From 2-01-FULL-45-10 sp964450115 (GTDB lineage: Bacteria; Omnitrophota; Gorgyraeia; 2-01-FULL-45-10), in contig CAYVCD010000071.1 in NCBI GenBank assembly GCA_964450115.1, positions 1 to 6,939 on the forward strand: a stretch of DNA of 6,939 nt, in the 5' to 3' direction. The notes under the pieces were generated by a model. It saw only the letters and a list, made by a program, of their open reading frames with translations, ran no database searches and was not told where the DNA came from. The position numbers and the translations under genes are program-made. This document shows, piece by piece, positions 1-4,884 of this stretch. Position 1 is the first letter of the stretch; the number at the start of each line of letters is the position of its first letter.

Positions 1-30
1 CGCTAAAACGCTGATAATGATCTTCTTCAT
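1..30 (-). CDS. Start of a probable exported protein (partial, runs off the window)
   Basis: Ten codons read ATG AAG AAG ATC ATT ATC AGC GTT TTA GCG, giving MKKIIISVLA and then the window edge. A lysine pair followed by hydrophobic residues is the beginning of a signal peptide or a membrane anchor. A strong ribosome binding site, AGGGG, lies 5 nt before the ATG (complement of 36-40). It starts 52 nt after the stop of the PEP-CTERM gene upstream, with no terminator seen between, so the two are probably cotranscribed. The product cannot be named from ten residues; another secreted surface protein is the natural guess. Confidence 0.6.
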   Translation of the reverse strand, partial: MKKIIISVLA

Positions 31-61
31 TTATTCCCCTTTTTATCTTTACTTACGCCCT

Positions 62-86
62 TGTGCTCTTACGCCTTACGAACTAA
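62..86 (-). repeat. Heptamer-type repeat, copy 1 (TGTGCTCTTACGCCTTACG)
   Basis: On the plus strand this reads TGTGCTCTTACGCCTTACG followed by AACTAA, matching copies at 1578-1603 and 1657-1683 (one mismatch in 25 to the latter). The unit contains CTTACGC twice in tandem, and short GTGC/GCAC arms in the best copy. It overlaps the last codon and the TAG stop of the PEP-CTERM gene. Function unknown; the position at 3' gene ends suggests a dispersed intergenic repeat. Confidence 0.7.
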
Positions 87-628
87 ACTTTCGTTTTCCG
101 CTTCTTTATAGCGAGAGCCGCCCCGCCGAGCAAAAACAACGCGCTCGAAACCGGCTCTGGAGTCGCGACCGGACCGCCGCCGCCTTTTTCGATCCACTGC
201 TGAGGAGTAAGATCGGTAAAAGTCCACGCAAAGTTCGTGAACTTCCACTCTTGCTGTGAAACAAATTGCCCGCTACTAGATGTCATGAATAAAAAATCCG
301 TGGCATACCTCGTCGTTGCGAAATTAATATCGAACATAATGTCTTTTGTGGCATCTCCTGTGGCGTAACCAAAATAGCTATTCGAGGCATATAGCGACCA
401 GCTGGGATAATTAAAATTCGATAACGCCCATTGAGCATAAGGCAACGGATCGCCAGGCTCAATAGTATTAAATTTATCACCTGCCTGCCACCATACGCCC
501 ATTGTATCAAAAGGACTTTCTTCAGTGTCTCCCATAGTTACATGCCATCCGTTCGTGGCCGCAAAAGACGGTGTGGAAAGAATAAAAATCACGGCCAGCG
601 CCACAACTATGATTCCAAATTTCTTCAT
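83..628 (-). CDS. PEP-CTERM-like secreted protein, 181 aa
   Basis: Predicted exported surface protein of unknown function. Residues 1-23 are a signal peptide (KK, then a long hydrophobic stretch, cleavage after SFA). The middle, about 24-154, is rich in aromatic, Asn and Ser residues with beta-strand character and matches no domain I recognise. The tail from residue 155 has the three-part sorting layout: PEP at 157-159 followed by VSS, a hydrophobic segment LFLLGGAALAI, and a basic end KKRKTK. By analogy with the PEP-CTERM/exosortase system, such a tail is cleaved and the protein anchored or released at the surface; the exosortase is not in this window. The start is fixed by GGAGGAG 3 nt before the ATG and by a promoter at 714-687. 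The same tail type occurs in the protein at 4885-5571. The TAG stop lies inside a repeat. Confidence 0.88.
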   Translation of the reverse strand: MKKFGIIVVALAVIFILSTPSFAATNGWHVTMGDTEESPFDTMGVWWQAGDKFNTIEPGDPLPYAQWALSNFNYPSWSLYASNSYFGYATGDATKDIMFDINFATTRYATDFLFMTSSSGQFVSQQEWKFTNFAWTFTDLTPQQWIEKGGGGPVATPEPVSSALFLLGGAALAIKKRKTKV

Positions 629-686
629 ATACTCCTCCGGTTTATTAAAACTCAGTTTGAATTAATATTTCGTGAAACTTGTATTA

Positions 687-714
687 ATTATAGCAGTTTG
701 ATTTTTTCAGTCAA
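687..714 (-). promoter_or_regulatory. Sigma-70-type promoter of the PEP-CTERM gene
   Basis: On the minus strand TTGACT (714-709), a 16-nt spacer and a perfect TATAAT (692-687). Transcription should begin near 680, leaving a 5' leader of about 50 nt before the ATG at 628. It sits 32 nt after the stop of the C1 peptidase gene, so the PEP-CTERM gene has its own promoter. The same GTTGACT with a 16-nt spacer precedes the other PEP-CTERM gene. Confidence 0.75.
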
Positions 715-745
715 CCCAAAAAACTGACTATTTCCTTTTTAACAC

Positions 746-1480
746 TTATTTTCTTATCGTCCAGAAATCATCCGCGAGCGTCTCGAGATATTGATATGGC
801 ATTGTAAAATACCCTCTCATACCCCAGCCATCTCCCCACGAGTTGCGCACGATGAATCGTTTCGCGGCCTGGTCATAACCTACCGCCATCACAGCATGCC
901 CGCCGATCGCGCTCTCGTCTTTTTTCGGCATACTCACAACGCCGGTCTTCTGCACCTTCAGAGATTCAAAACTCTCATATACTGTGAACCCGAATACGAA
1001 CGGAAATCCTTCGGCCAAACAAACGAGCATCTCATTTAGTGTTGTGATACGGTGATATGATTCTATCAGGTGCTTCTTACCCTCAGCATAGCACTTTACC
1101 GGCGGTTTCTTATCAAACTTGCCTATTATATACGGCCACGCCTCTTCATGACATGATCCGTCGTTCTTAAGCGTCTTTATCCCGTCCCTTAAGAAGGCTC
1201 CGGAATCGTAGTCGACAGCGTCTATAAGAACACGCTCATTGTAGTAGATGAATAGGCGGCTAACGTCTACATAGCTGGAATCGATCAGATTATCAAGAAA
1301 TTCTATATTCCCTGCCAATGCCTGCGCCGTGCAGCTTCCAAGCGCGCCCTGATCCTCGACAGTTGAACAAAGCCCTCTTAAGTCAACTTTACCGGGTAAT
1401 TTAACTGTCGGCTTTATCGCCTTGTAAAGAAAGTCTCTTCCATCCGGAACATCCGGCAGCCATCCGTAAGCTCTTTTCAT
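746..1480 (-). CDS. Papain-like (C1 family) cysteine peptidase, 244 aa
   Basis: A compact cysteine protease of clan CA, family C1. Visible catalytic elements in order: oxyanion Gln44 and nucleophile Cys50 in DQGALGSCTAQA, His195 in GGHAVMAVGYD, and Asn213 in RNSWGDGWGMRGYF. All four are present, so it is probably active. The N-terminus (YGWLPDVPDGRDFLY) is typical of the bacterial/archaeal branch of these peptidases. There is no signal peptide and no obvious long propeptide: the catalytic Cys is only 50 residues from the start, so a cytoplasmic location is likely. The start is supported by GGAGGG 6 nt before the ATG. A terminator hairpin and a candidate promoter lie directly upstream, so it looks like a single-gene unit. 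Substrate unknown; nothing links it directly to PEP-CTERM processing, which is done by exosortases of a different fold. Confidence 0.9.
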   Translation of the reverse strand: MKRAYGWLPDVPDGRDFLYKAIKPTVKLPGKVDLRGLCSTVEDQGALGSCTAQALAGNIEFLDNLIDSSYVDVSRLFIYYNERVLIDAVDYDSGAFLRDGIKTLKNDGSCHEEAWPYIIGKFDKKPPVKCYAEGKKHLIESYHRITTLNEMLVCLAEGFPFVFGFTVYESFESLKVQKTGVVSMPKKDESAIGGHAVMAVGYDQAAKRFIVRNSWGDGWGMRGYFTMPYQYLETLADDFWTIRK

Positions 1481-1506
1481 TTTTGACCCTCCATATTTAT
1501 ATCAAT

Positions 1507-1535
1507 AATATACTCCCTGAATATAAACTTTTCCA
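1507..1535 (-). promoter_or_regulatory. Candidate promoter of the C1 peptidase gene
   Basis: On the minus strand TGGAAA (1535-1530, four of six matches to TTGACA), 17 nt, then TATATT (1512-1507, five of six to TATAAT). It lies just after the terminator at 1574-1541 and would give a leader of about 20 nt that includes the GGAGGG ribosome site. Moderate evidence only, because the region is generally AT-rich. Confidence 0.4.
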
Positions 1536-1540
1536 GCATA

Positions 1541-1574
1541 AAAAATGAGAGGCGAATCTCTCCGTCTCTCATTT
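1541..1574 (-). terminator. Intrinsic terminator downstream of the RhuM-Fic gene (hairpin copy A)
   Basis: The plus strand has AAATGAGAGGCG (1543-1554) pairing with CGTCTCTCATTT and its flanking C (1563-1574), a 12-bp stem with one G-T pair and an 8-base loop. Read on the minus strand, the stem runs into ATTTTTATG, the layout of a rho-independent terminator. It lies about 120 nt past the RhuM-Fic stop and just before the C1 peptidase promoter. Its 24-base core differs at only two positions from the terminator at 2667-2690. Confidence 0.75.
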
Positions 1575-1577
1575 GCT

Positions 1578-1603
1578 TGTGCTATTACGCCTTAAGCACT
1601 AAC
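1578..1603 (-). repeat. Heptamer-type repeat, copy 2
   Basis: The plus strand reads TGTGCTATTACGCC then TTAAGCACTAAC: two mismatches in 26 to the copy at 1657-1683. Copies 2 and 3 are in the same orientation, 79 nt apart, and flank the GTCATCC palindrome at 1614-1646. Function unknown. Confidence 0.65.
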
Positions 1604-1613
1604 TTACTATACC

Positions 1614-1646
1614 GTCATCCTGAGCCCAGCAGGGCGAAGGATCTAG
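1614..1646. repeat. GTCATCC/GGATCTAGA palindromic repeat, copy 1
   Basis: It begins GTCATCCTGAGCCC and ends GGGCGAAGGATCTAGA on the plus strand. ATCCT (1617-1621) pairs with AGGAT (1638-1642) and GCCC with GGGC, separated by a symmetric GA/GA internal loop and a small AGCA loop. It resembles the GTCATCCTGAGC...GAAGGATC dispersed repeats common in many bacterial genomes (recollection, not searched). A second copy follows the glycosyltransferase gene at 2761-2793. Confidence 0.7.
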
Positions 1647-1656
1647 ATTTTTCTCC

Positions 1657-1683
1657 TGTGCTCTTACGCCTTACGCACTAACG
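1657..1683 (-). repeat. Heptamer-type repeat, copy 3
   Basis: The plus strand reads TGTGCT, then CTTACGC CTTACGC ACTAACG, three related heptamers in tandem. It is the most regular of the three copies and ends 11 nt from the RhuM-Fic stop codon. GTGC (1658-1661) and GCAC (1675-1678) form a short inverted pair around it. Confidence 0.7.
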
Positions 1684-1694
1684 CCCCGCGCTCA

Positions 1695-2585
1695 CTATTT
1701 AAGCAGGTTAGTGACTATCTTTATCATCGTCTCCTTTTCTCTGGGATCGCTTGCGGCGATCAGAAGAGACAAAGCGACGATGGTATTGTCATTAAATTTC
1801 GCTTCCCCATTGGCCTTTCTCAAATATCCATTTTTATCCAGAAAATATACAAATAAAAGCGACCCCATCCTCTTATTGCCATCCGAGAATGGATGATCTT
1901 TTATTATAAGATATAGAATGTGGGCCGCCTTCTCTTCTAGGCTCGCATATAGCTCTTTCTTATCGAAAGTCTGATACAGTGCACCTATGATGCTTTTAAA
2001 TTTGTGCCCGGATTCTAATCCAAATAACTCGGTCGCTTCGCCTTTTTCGCCGAGACGACTTCTGATCTCATTGATCATTTCCACAGAGGATTCATAAGTC
2101 AAAACATAAGTTGGCTCTCTTCGCCTATTGATTTTAAGCAGCTTGTTGTCATATTCATGAAGAATAGTGAGCGCGTTTGAGTATTCATTCAGAAGATTCA
2201 AAAGACCGTCCGTCTTGCCTATTAATTGAGGATGCGCGGTCTTCGAGCTAATAAACGCTATCATCTCCTGCAGTTCCCTTAAATTGGCCTCGCTCTTAAT
2301 GAGTCGCTTTTGATTCAATGCGTATCCTTGAACGAGATAGTTCTTCAGCACTTTTGTAGCCCAGATACGAAATTGAGTACCATAACGAGACTTGACCCTA
2401 TAACCTACGGATATGATGACATCTAAATTATAGAAATCAATATTACGCTCTGTACATCTTTTCCCTTCAATTTGAACTATTCGGAATTTCCTAATAGTTG
2501 AATTTCTGCTTAACTCACCTTCATCATAAATATTCTTTAAATGCTCATTAATAGTCGGTACCGTTATATCAAAAAGCTTTGCCAT
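1695..2585 (-). CDS. RhuM-Fic/Doc fusion protein, apparently 5'-truncated
   Basis: Two parts are visible. Residues 1-90 match the RhuM (virulence protein) module, including NLDVIISVGYRVKS at 53-66 and TQFRIWATKVL at 70-80. Residues about 110-296 form a Fic/Doc domain with the active-site motif HPFSDGNKR at 231-239 (His231, Asn237, Lys238, Arg239). Fic enzymes with His in this motif transfer AMP; the GNKR ending is more like Doc, which phosphorylates its target, so the exact reaction is open. No clear (S/T)xxxE(G/N) inhibitory motif and no antitoxin gene were found. The ATG at 2585 has no ribosome site, and conserved RhuM sequence continues upstream in frame to about 2660 without any ATG, GTG or TTG. 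The gene has probably lost its original start, and may be silent or a recent pseudogene although the frame is otherwise intact. Flanked by repeat blocks on both sides. Confidence 0.85.
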   Translation of the reverse strand: MAKLFDITVPTINEHLKNIYDEGELSRNSTIRKFRIVQIEGKRCTERNIDFYNLDVIISVGYRVKSRYGTQFRIWATKVLKNYLVQGYALNQKRLIKSEANLRELQEMIAFISSKTAHPQLIGKTDGLLNLLNEYSNALTILHEYDNKLLKINRRREPTYVLTYESSVEMINEIRSRLGEKGEATELFGLESGHKFKSIIGALYQTFDKKELYASLEEKAAHILYLIIKDHPFSDGNKRMGSLLFVYFLDKNGYLRKANGEAKFNDNTIVALSLLIAASDPREKETMIKIVTNLLK

Positions 2586-2666
2586 TTGAGCTTGGTTTAG
2601 CCATACGGTTTCTTTTTCTAACCTTACGTCAATTCGAACAGCGCCACTCTTTGACTTATAAAAAAA
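2586..2666 (-). pseudogene. In-frame remnant of the RhuM N-terminus lacking a start codon
   Basis: Reading the minus strand in frame with the gene at 2585 gives FFYKSKSG from 2666 and then AVRIDVRLEKETVWLNQAQ up to the ATG at 2585. From family knowledge, RhuM proteins begin with a few residues followed by a pattern like IYxxxxGxxxIxVRLxxETVWLxQxQMAxLF, so nearly the whole N-terminus is present but the initiator and roughly 3-6 codons are missing. The two Phe codons are the T-tract of the terminator hairpin at 2661-2690. The frame stays open back to a TAA at 2702-2700 but contains no usual start codon; ATT at 2633-2631 is the only rare candidate seen. Confidence 0.7.
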
Positions 2667-2690
2667 GAGAGGCGGATTTCTCCGTCTCTC
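2661..2690 (-). terminator. Intrinsic terminator downstream of the glycosyltransferase (hairpin copy B)
   Basis: GAGAGGCGGA (2667-2676) pairs with TCCGTCTCTC (2681-2690), ten pairs with one G-T and a TTTC tetraloop. On the minus strand it is followed by TTTTTTTAT, a textbook rho-independent terminator for the glycosyltransferase transcript ending at 2799. The core is 22 of 24 identical to the terminator at 1547-1570. The T-tract runs directly into RhuM coding sequence. Confidence 0.82.
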
Positions 2691-2696
2691 TACATA

Positions 2697-2738
2697 AAAT
2701 TAGGGACATGTACGTCTTTTAGTACGTGTCCCCAATTT
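2697..2738. repeat. GGGACA/TGTCCC palindromic element, intergenic copy
   Basis: AAATT-A-GGGACATGTAC (2697-2713) pairs with GTACGTGTCCC-C-AATTT (2722-2738): an 11-bp stem with one G-T pair, one mismatch, then five more A/T pairs, around an 8-base loop. The arms AAATT(G)GGGACA and TGTCCC(C)AATTT are shared with the elements inside the glycosyltransferase gene. The layout resembles REP-like palindromes mobilised by REP-associated tyrosine (Y1) transposases; this is inference, and no such transposase is in the window. Confidence 0.75.
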
Positions 2739-2760
2739 CTACTGAGCCCTCATACCACTG

Positions 2761-2793
2761 TCATCCTGGAGGCCCCACAGGGCCGAAGGATCT
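2761..2793. repeat. GTCATCC/GGATCTA palindromic repeat, copy 2
   Basis: The plus strand starts TCATCCTGGAGGCCC (preceded by TG) and ends AGGGCCGAAGGATCTAA. ATCCT (2763-2767) pairs with AGGAT (2787-2791) and GGCCC with GGGCC. It is the same family as 1614-1646, in the same orientation, and lies immediately after the stop codon of the glycosyltransferase. Confidence 0.7.
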
Positions 2794-2798
2794 AACCC

Positions 2799-3938
2799 CT
2801 ATATCTCCCGATACACCCCCATCGTCCGCTCCGCTATCCGGTCCCAGTCGTATTTCTCTCTCAGTACGCTTATCTGCCGGGCTATTTCATCCGGACCCAG
2901 CGGCTTATCCACAAACTCACGAATCTTCTCCACCATCGCATTCACATCACCCGGAGCAAAGTAGCGGTTTTCCGGAAGCCCGACTTCCTTATTCGCCGGT
3001 ATATCGGATACTATGCAGGATAGGCCATAACTCATCGCTTCGAGTAGCACTATCGGCAATCCCTCATAATATGACGGCAGGACAAATAATCCAGCATGGC
3101 TATAAAGCTCTTTTAATGGCTCTCCGCTTATAAATCCGGTCAATAATATATTTAAATTGGCTCTTGCCTTTTCTTTCAATTCCAGACTGTATTTATCCTC
3201 ATGATCCGCATCCCCAGCTATCACCAGCTTCCAATCTTGCGCACTTGCGGAAAATGGTGTCCCCATTTTCTCAAATGCCTCTATCAAGTCACAAAACCCC
3301 TTCTCCGGCACAAACCTCCCCACCGCCAGCACATACTTACCTGGAAAAATTGGGACTGTCCCAACACTCAGCTTTCCTTGCTGAATGGGACTGTCCCATT
3401 TTTCCTTCAACTCCGGCACCACCACCCCGTTCGGTATGACAATCGCCTCGCGTCCATACTTCACCTTTATCTCATCCGCAATAGTCCGCGAGATCGCTAT
3501 CACCTGATTGGCGAATGTCACCCCCGCCCATTCTCCGAGCCTTAGCACGAGCTTCGCGAGCCCGCCCCACTTCTTCCTCATATAATCCGGGCCGTGATGC
3601 GTCATTACCACCTTAAGCCCCAGAATACGCGCAAGCGGAACGAATAAAGAAGGCCCTATGGCATGGATATGCAGAACATCGGGCTTGAGCTTTTTTGCGG
3701 CTAATACGCCTTTAAACGTGTGAACTATCGCTTCCAGAGATTTACTTTTCGGGCAGGATATGGGTATGAGCTTAACACCATTGTATTCTTTTATTGTAGG
3801 GTCAATGTAAGGCAACCGCGTAAAAACAGTAACCTCGCACCCCTGTTTCACTAGTCGCGTATACAGATTCTCGCAATGCGCTTCTACCCCTCCTTGCACA
3901 CCCGGAAATCCGCGAGTACCAAGGACTACTATTTTCAT
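2799..3938 (-). CDS. GT4-family glycosyltransferase with two in-frame palindromic insertions
   Basis: A retaining, GT-B fold glycosyltransferase of the GT4 type, transferring a sugar from a nucleotide sugar in surface polysaccharide or glycan synthesis; cytoplasmic or membrane-peripheral. Numbered from the ATG at 3938 (379 aa): acceptor-side loop GTRGFPGVQGGVE at 7-19, HHGPDY at 114-119, NGV at 170-172, donor-domain start YVLAVGRFVPEKGF at 202-215, GDADHEDKYS at 242-251 and the EX7E motif E292/E300 in YEGLPIVLLE. A GTG at 3968 would add ten residues. I prefer the ATG because relatives start at MKIxVxGTRGFP, though neither start has a good ribosome site. Two palindromes inside the frame encode residues about 179-199 and 224-230, at linkers between conserved blocks, so activity is probably kept. 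It follows the hydrolase gene closely (31-61 nt), suggesting one transcript, and ends at the terminator at 2690-2661. Confidence 0.9.
   Translation of the reverse strand: MKIVVLGTRGFPGVQGGVEAHCENLYTRLVKQGCEVTVFTRLPYIDPTIKEYNGVKLIPISCPKSKSLEAIVHTFKGVLAAKKLKPDVLHIHAIGPSLFVPLARILGLKVVMTHHGPDYMRKKWGGLAKLVLRLGEWAGVTFANQVIAISRTIADEIKVKYGREAIVIPNGVVVPELKEKWDSPIQQGKLSVGTVPIFPGKYVLAVGRFVPEKGFCDLIEAFEKMGTPFSASAQDWKLVIAGDADHEDKYSLELKEKARANLNILLTGFISGEPLKELYSHAGLFVLPSYYEGLPIVLLEAMSYGLSCIVSDIPANKEVGLPENRYFAPGDVNAMVEKIREFVDKPLGPDEIARQISVLREKYDWDRIAERTMGVYREI
3249..3270. repeat. GGGACA-type palindrome inside the glycosyltransferase gene, short copy
   Basis: GAAAATGG (3250-3257) and CCATTTTC (3263-3270) form a perfect 8-bp inverted repeat around TGTCC. 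On the minus strand it reads AAAATGGGGACACCATTTTC, the arm type of the elements at 2697-2738 and 3343-3405. It encodes KMGTPFS and is followed by ASAQ; in relatives as I remember them, the block ending in AFEK is followed almost directly by (D)WKLVIxGDADHE, so about nine residues look extra. Confidence 0.6.
3343..3405. repeat. Double GGGACTGTCCC palindrome inside the glycosyltransferase gene, 63 nt, in frame
   Basis: The left arm GGAAAAATTGGGACTGTCCC (3343-3362) and right arm GGGACTGTCCCATTTTTCC (3387-3405) are inverted copies, apart from one extra T and the central T/A. Between them TCAGC (3368-3372) and GCTGA (3380-3384) make a further small hairpin. Each arm is itself a palindrome around GGGAC-T-GTCCC. 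The unit is 63 nt, exactly 21 codons, and reads through as WDSPIQQGKLSVGTVPIF with flanking residues, leaving the reading frame intact. Confidence 0.8.
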
Positions 3939-3999
3939 ATGTACTTGACCATTCTGAATTTTTATCACCTGATTAAATAAGGCCTATCCGATAGCCATG

Positions 4000-4836
4000 T
4001 TATGCCTGTTTTGAACAAGCCTTCGTTGGCATCAATAAAAGCTCTTTCCAGTGTTCGCGCCAGCCGGTTGTGTGAGTAGCACCTTCCACAATAGTAATGC
4101 ACTCGCCGCGTTTACCGCCCTCCGCTTCCACAAAAGACTCAGCTATCGAATAAGGAATAATTCTATCATTTGAACCAATAAAATGTCGCTGGGGTATATC
4201 CTTTATTTTTTCGGCCTCTTCAATAGGATTAAGGGAATCCTTAAAAGGGGTTACATGATTATATCTGTTCACCGCGTCAGTATCAAGATTTCCAGCGATG
4301 GTTCTAAGGCTGATAACGTCGGTTCGGCGCGCTGCTATCAAAACGGCTACCGCGGCACCACCCGAATATCCAATGAGATTAACCTCGCTTGCCCCGGCTT
4401 TTCCTATGAGTTTACCAATGGCTTCATTCATAGATTCTATGACTTCTTCTGAAAAACGCTTTCCGGACCAATATGAAGGGTCGCATTCGGGTATGCCGCT
4501 GGCGGAATACTGCCCTGGCCGGGCCAGATATGCAACGTTTTCAGCCGGATCCAGGACGGCAAGTTCAAGTATAAGATCTTCAAGTGGCGTGGGATCATCC
4601 GATAGTCTGGCGCGCGAAACCCAGCTTACGCCATCGCCTTCAATATAGATATTTACAGGGGCTCCGGCATGCTTAATACGGGAATAAGAGGTAAGGACAA
4701 AACGCCCGGTCTTTATGTAGGATTTTTCAAAACCGTTTAACGCGGCTATGTTGCCGCTAGGCGATATCGTGGCACAGCCAGATACAAATATCACAAAAAA
4801 AGACAGGATGAATATTTTAGAAACTATGCTTCTCAT
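4000..4836 (-). CDS. Alpha/beta-hydrolase lipoprotein, 278 aa
   Basis: A predicted membrane-anchored serine hydrolase. Residues 1-20 are a lipoprotein signal peptide with lipobox FVSG-C, so Cys21 should be lipidated and the enzyme faces the periplasm or outer membrane. The fold motifs are in order: IYIEGDG at 63-69 (oxyanion loop), nucleophile Ser158 in GYSGG, Asp224 in GSNDRIIPYS and His255 in GATHTTGW, a complete catalytic triad. Substrate unknown; an esterase acting on lipids or on acylated surface glycan fits the place just ahead of a glycosyltransferase. As I remember the family, it often has RPCQY where this protein has RPGQY (106-110), so Cys118 may lack a disulfide partner. The start at 4836 keeps the full signal peptide, but no convincing ribosome site precedes it. 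It begins 48 nt after the PEP-CTERM stop and may be cotranscribed with it. Confidence 0.87.
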   Translation of the reverse strand: MRSIVSKIFILSFFVIFVSGCATISPSGNIAALNGFEKSYIKTGRFVLTSYSRIKHAGAPVNIYIEGDGVSWVSRARLSDDPTPLEDLILELAVLDPAENVAYLARPGQYSASGIPECDPSYWSGKRFSEEVIESMNEAIGKLIGKAGASEVNLIGYSGGAAVAVLIAARRTDVISLRTIAGNLDTDAVNRYNHVTPFKDSLNPIEEAEKIKDIPQRHFIGSNDRIIPYSIAESFVEAEGGKRGECITIVEGATHTTGWREHWKELLLMPTKACSKQA

Positions 4837-4884
4837 TCACATAGCCATGGTGGCTGGATATTGCTACACAAATTATATGTTGTA

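Noticed and set aside
703..730. Runs of T and A with TCAGT/ACTGA between the C1 peptidase stop and the next promoter
   Set aside because: The runs are not arranged as a proper stem followed by a T-tract, and they overlap the -35 box; not convincing as a terminator.
1541..1683. The cluster of short repeats as a possible CRISPR array
   Set aside because: Only two to three copies of unlike units, with no regular spacer length and no cas gene.
1695..2585. Fic-antitoxin pair (toxin-antitoxin module)
   Set aside because: No small partner gene precedes or follows the Fic gene; the neighbouring spaces contain repeats and terminators only.
2726..3545. Plus-strand open frames opposite the glycosyltransferase gene
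   Set aside because: Pro/His/Ser-rich translations with no ribosome site or domain, antisense to a well-conserved enzyme; shadow frames.
4843..4855. AGCCA-TGG-TGGCT small inverted repeat before the hydrolase start
   Set aside because: Only five base pairs with a three-base loop, no T-tract and no known regulator pattern; too weak to call a terminator or operator.
4872..4877. Perfect TATAAT on the minus strand 35 nt before the hydrolase start
   Set aside because: No -35 element or extended -10 at any spacing from 16 to 18, so it is not supported as a promoter; cotranscription with the PEP-CTERM gene is as likely.
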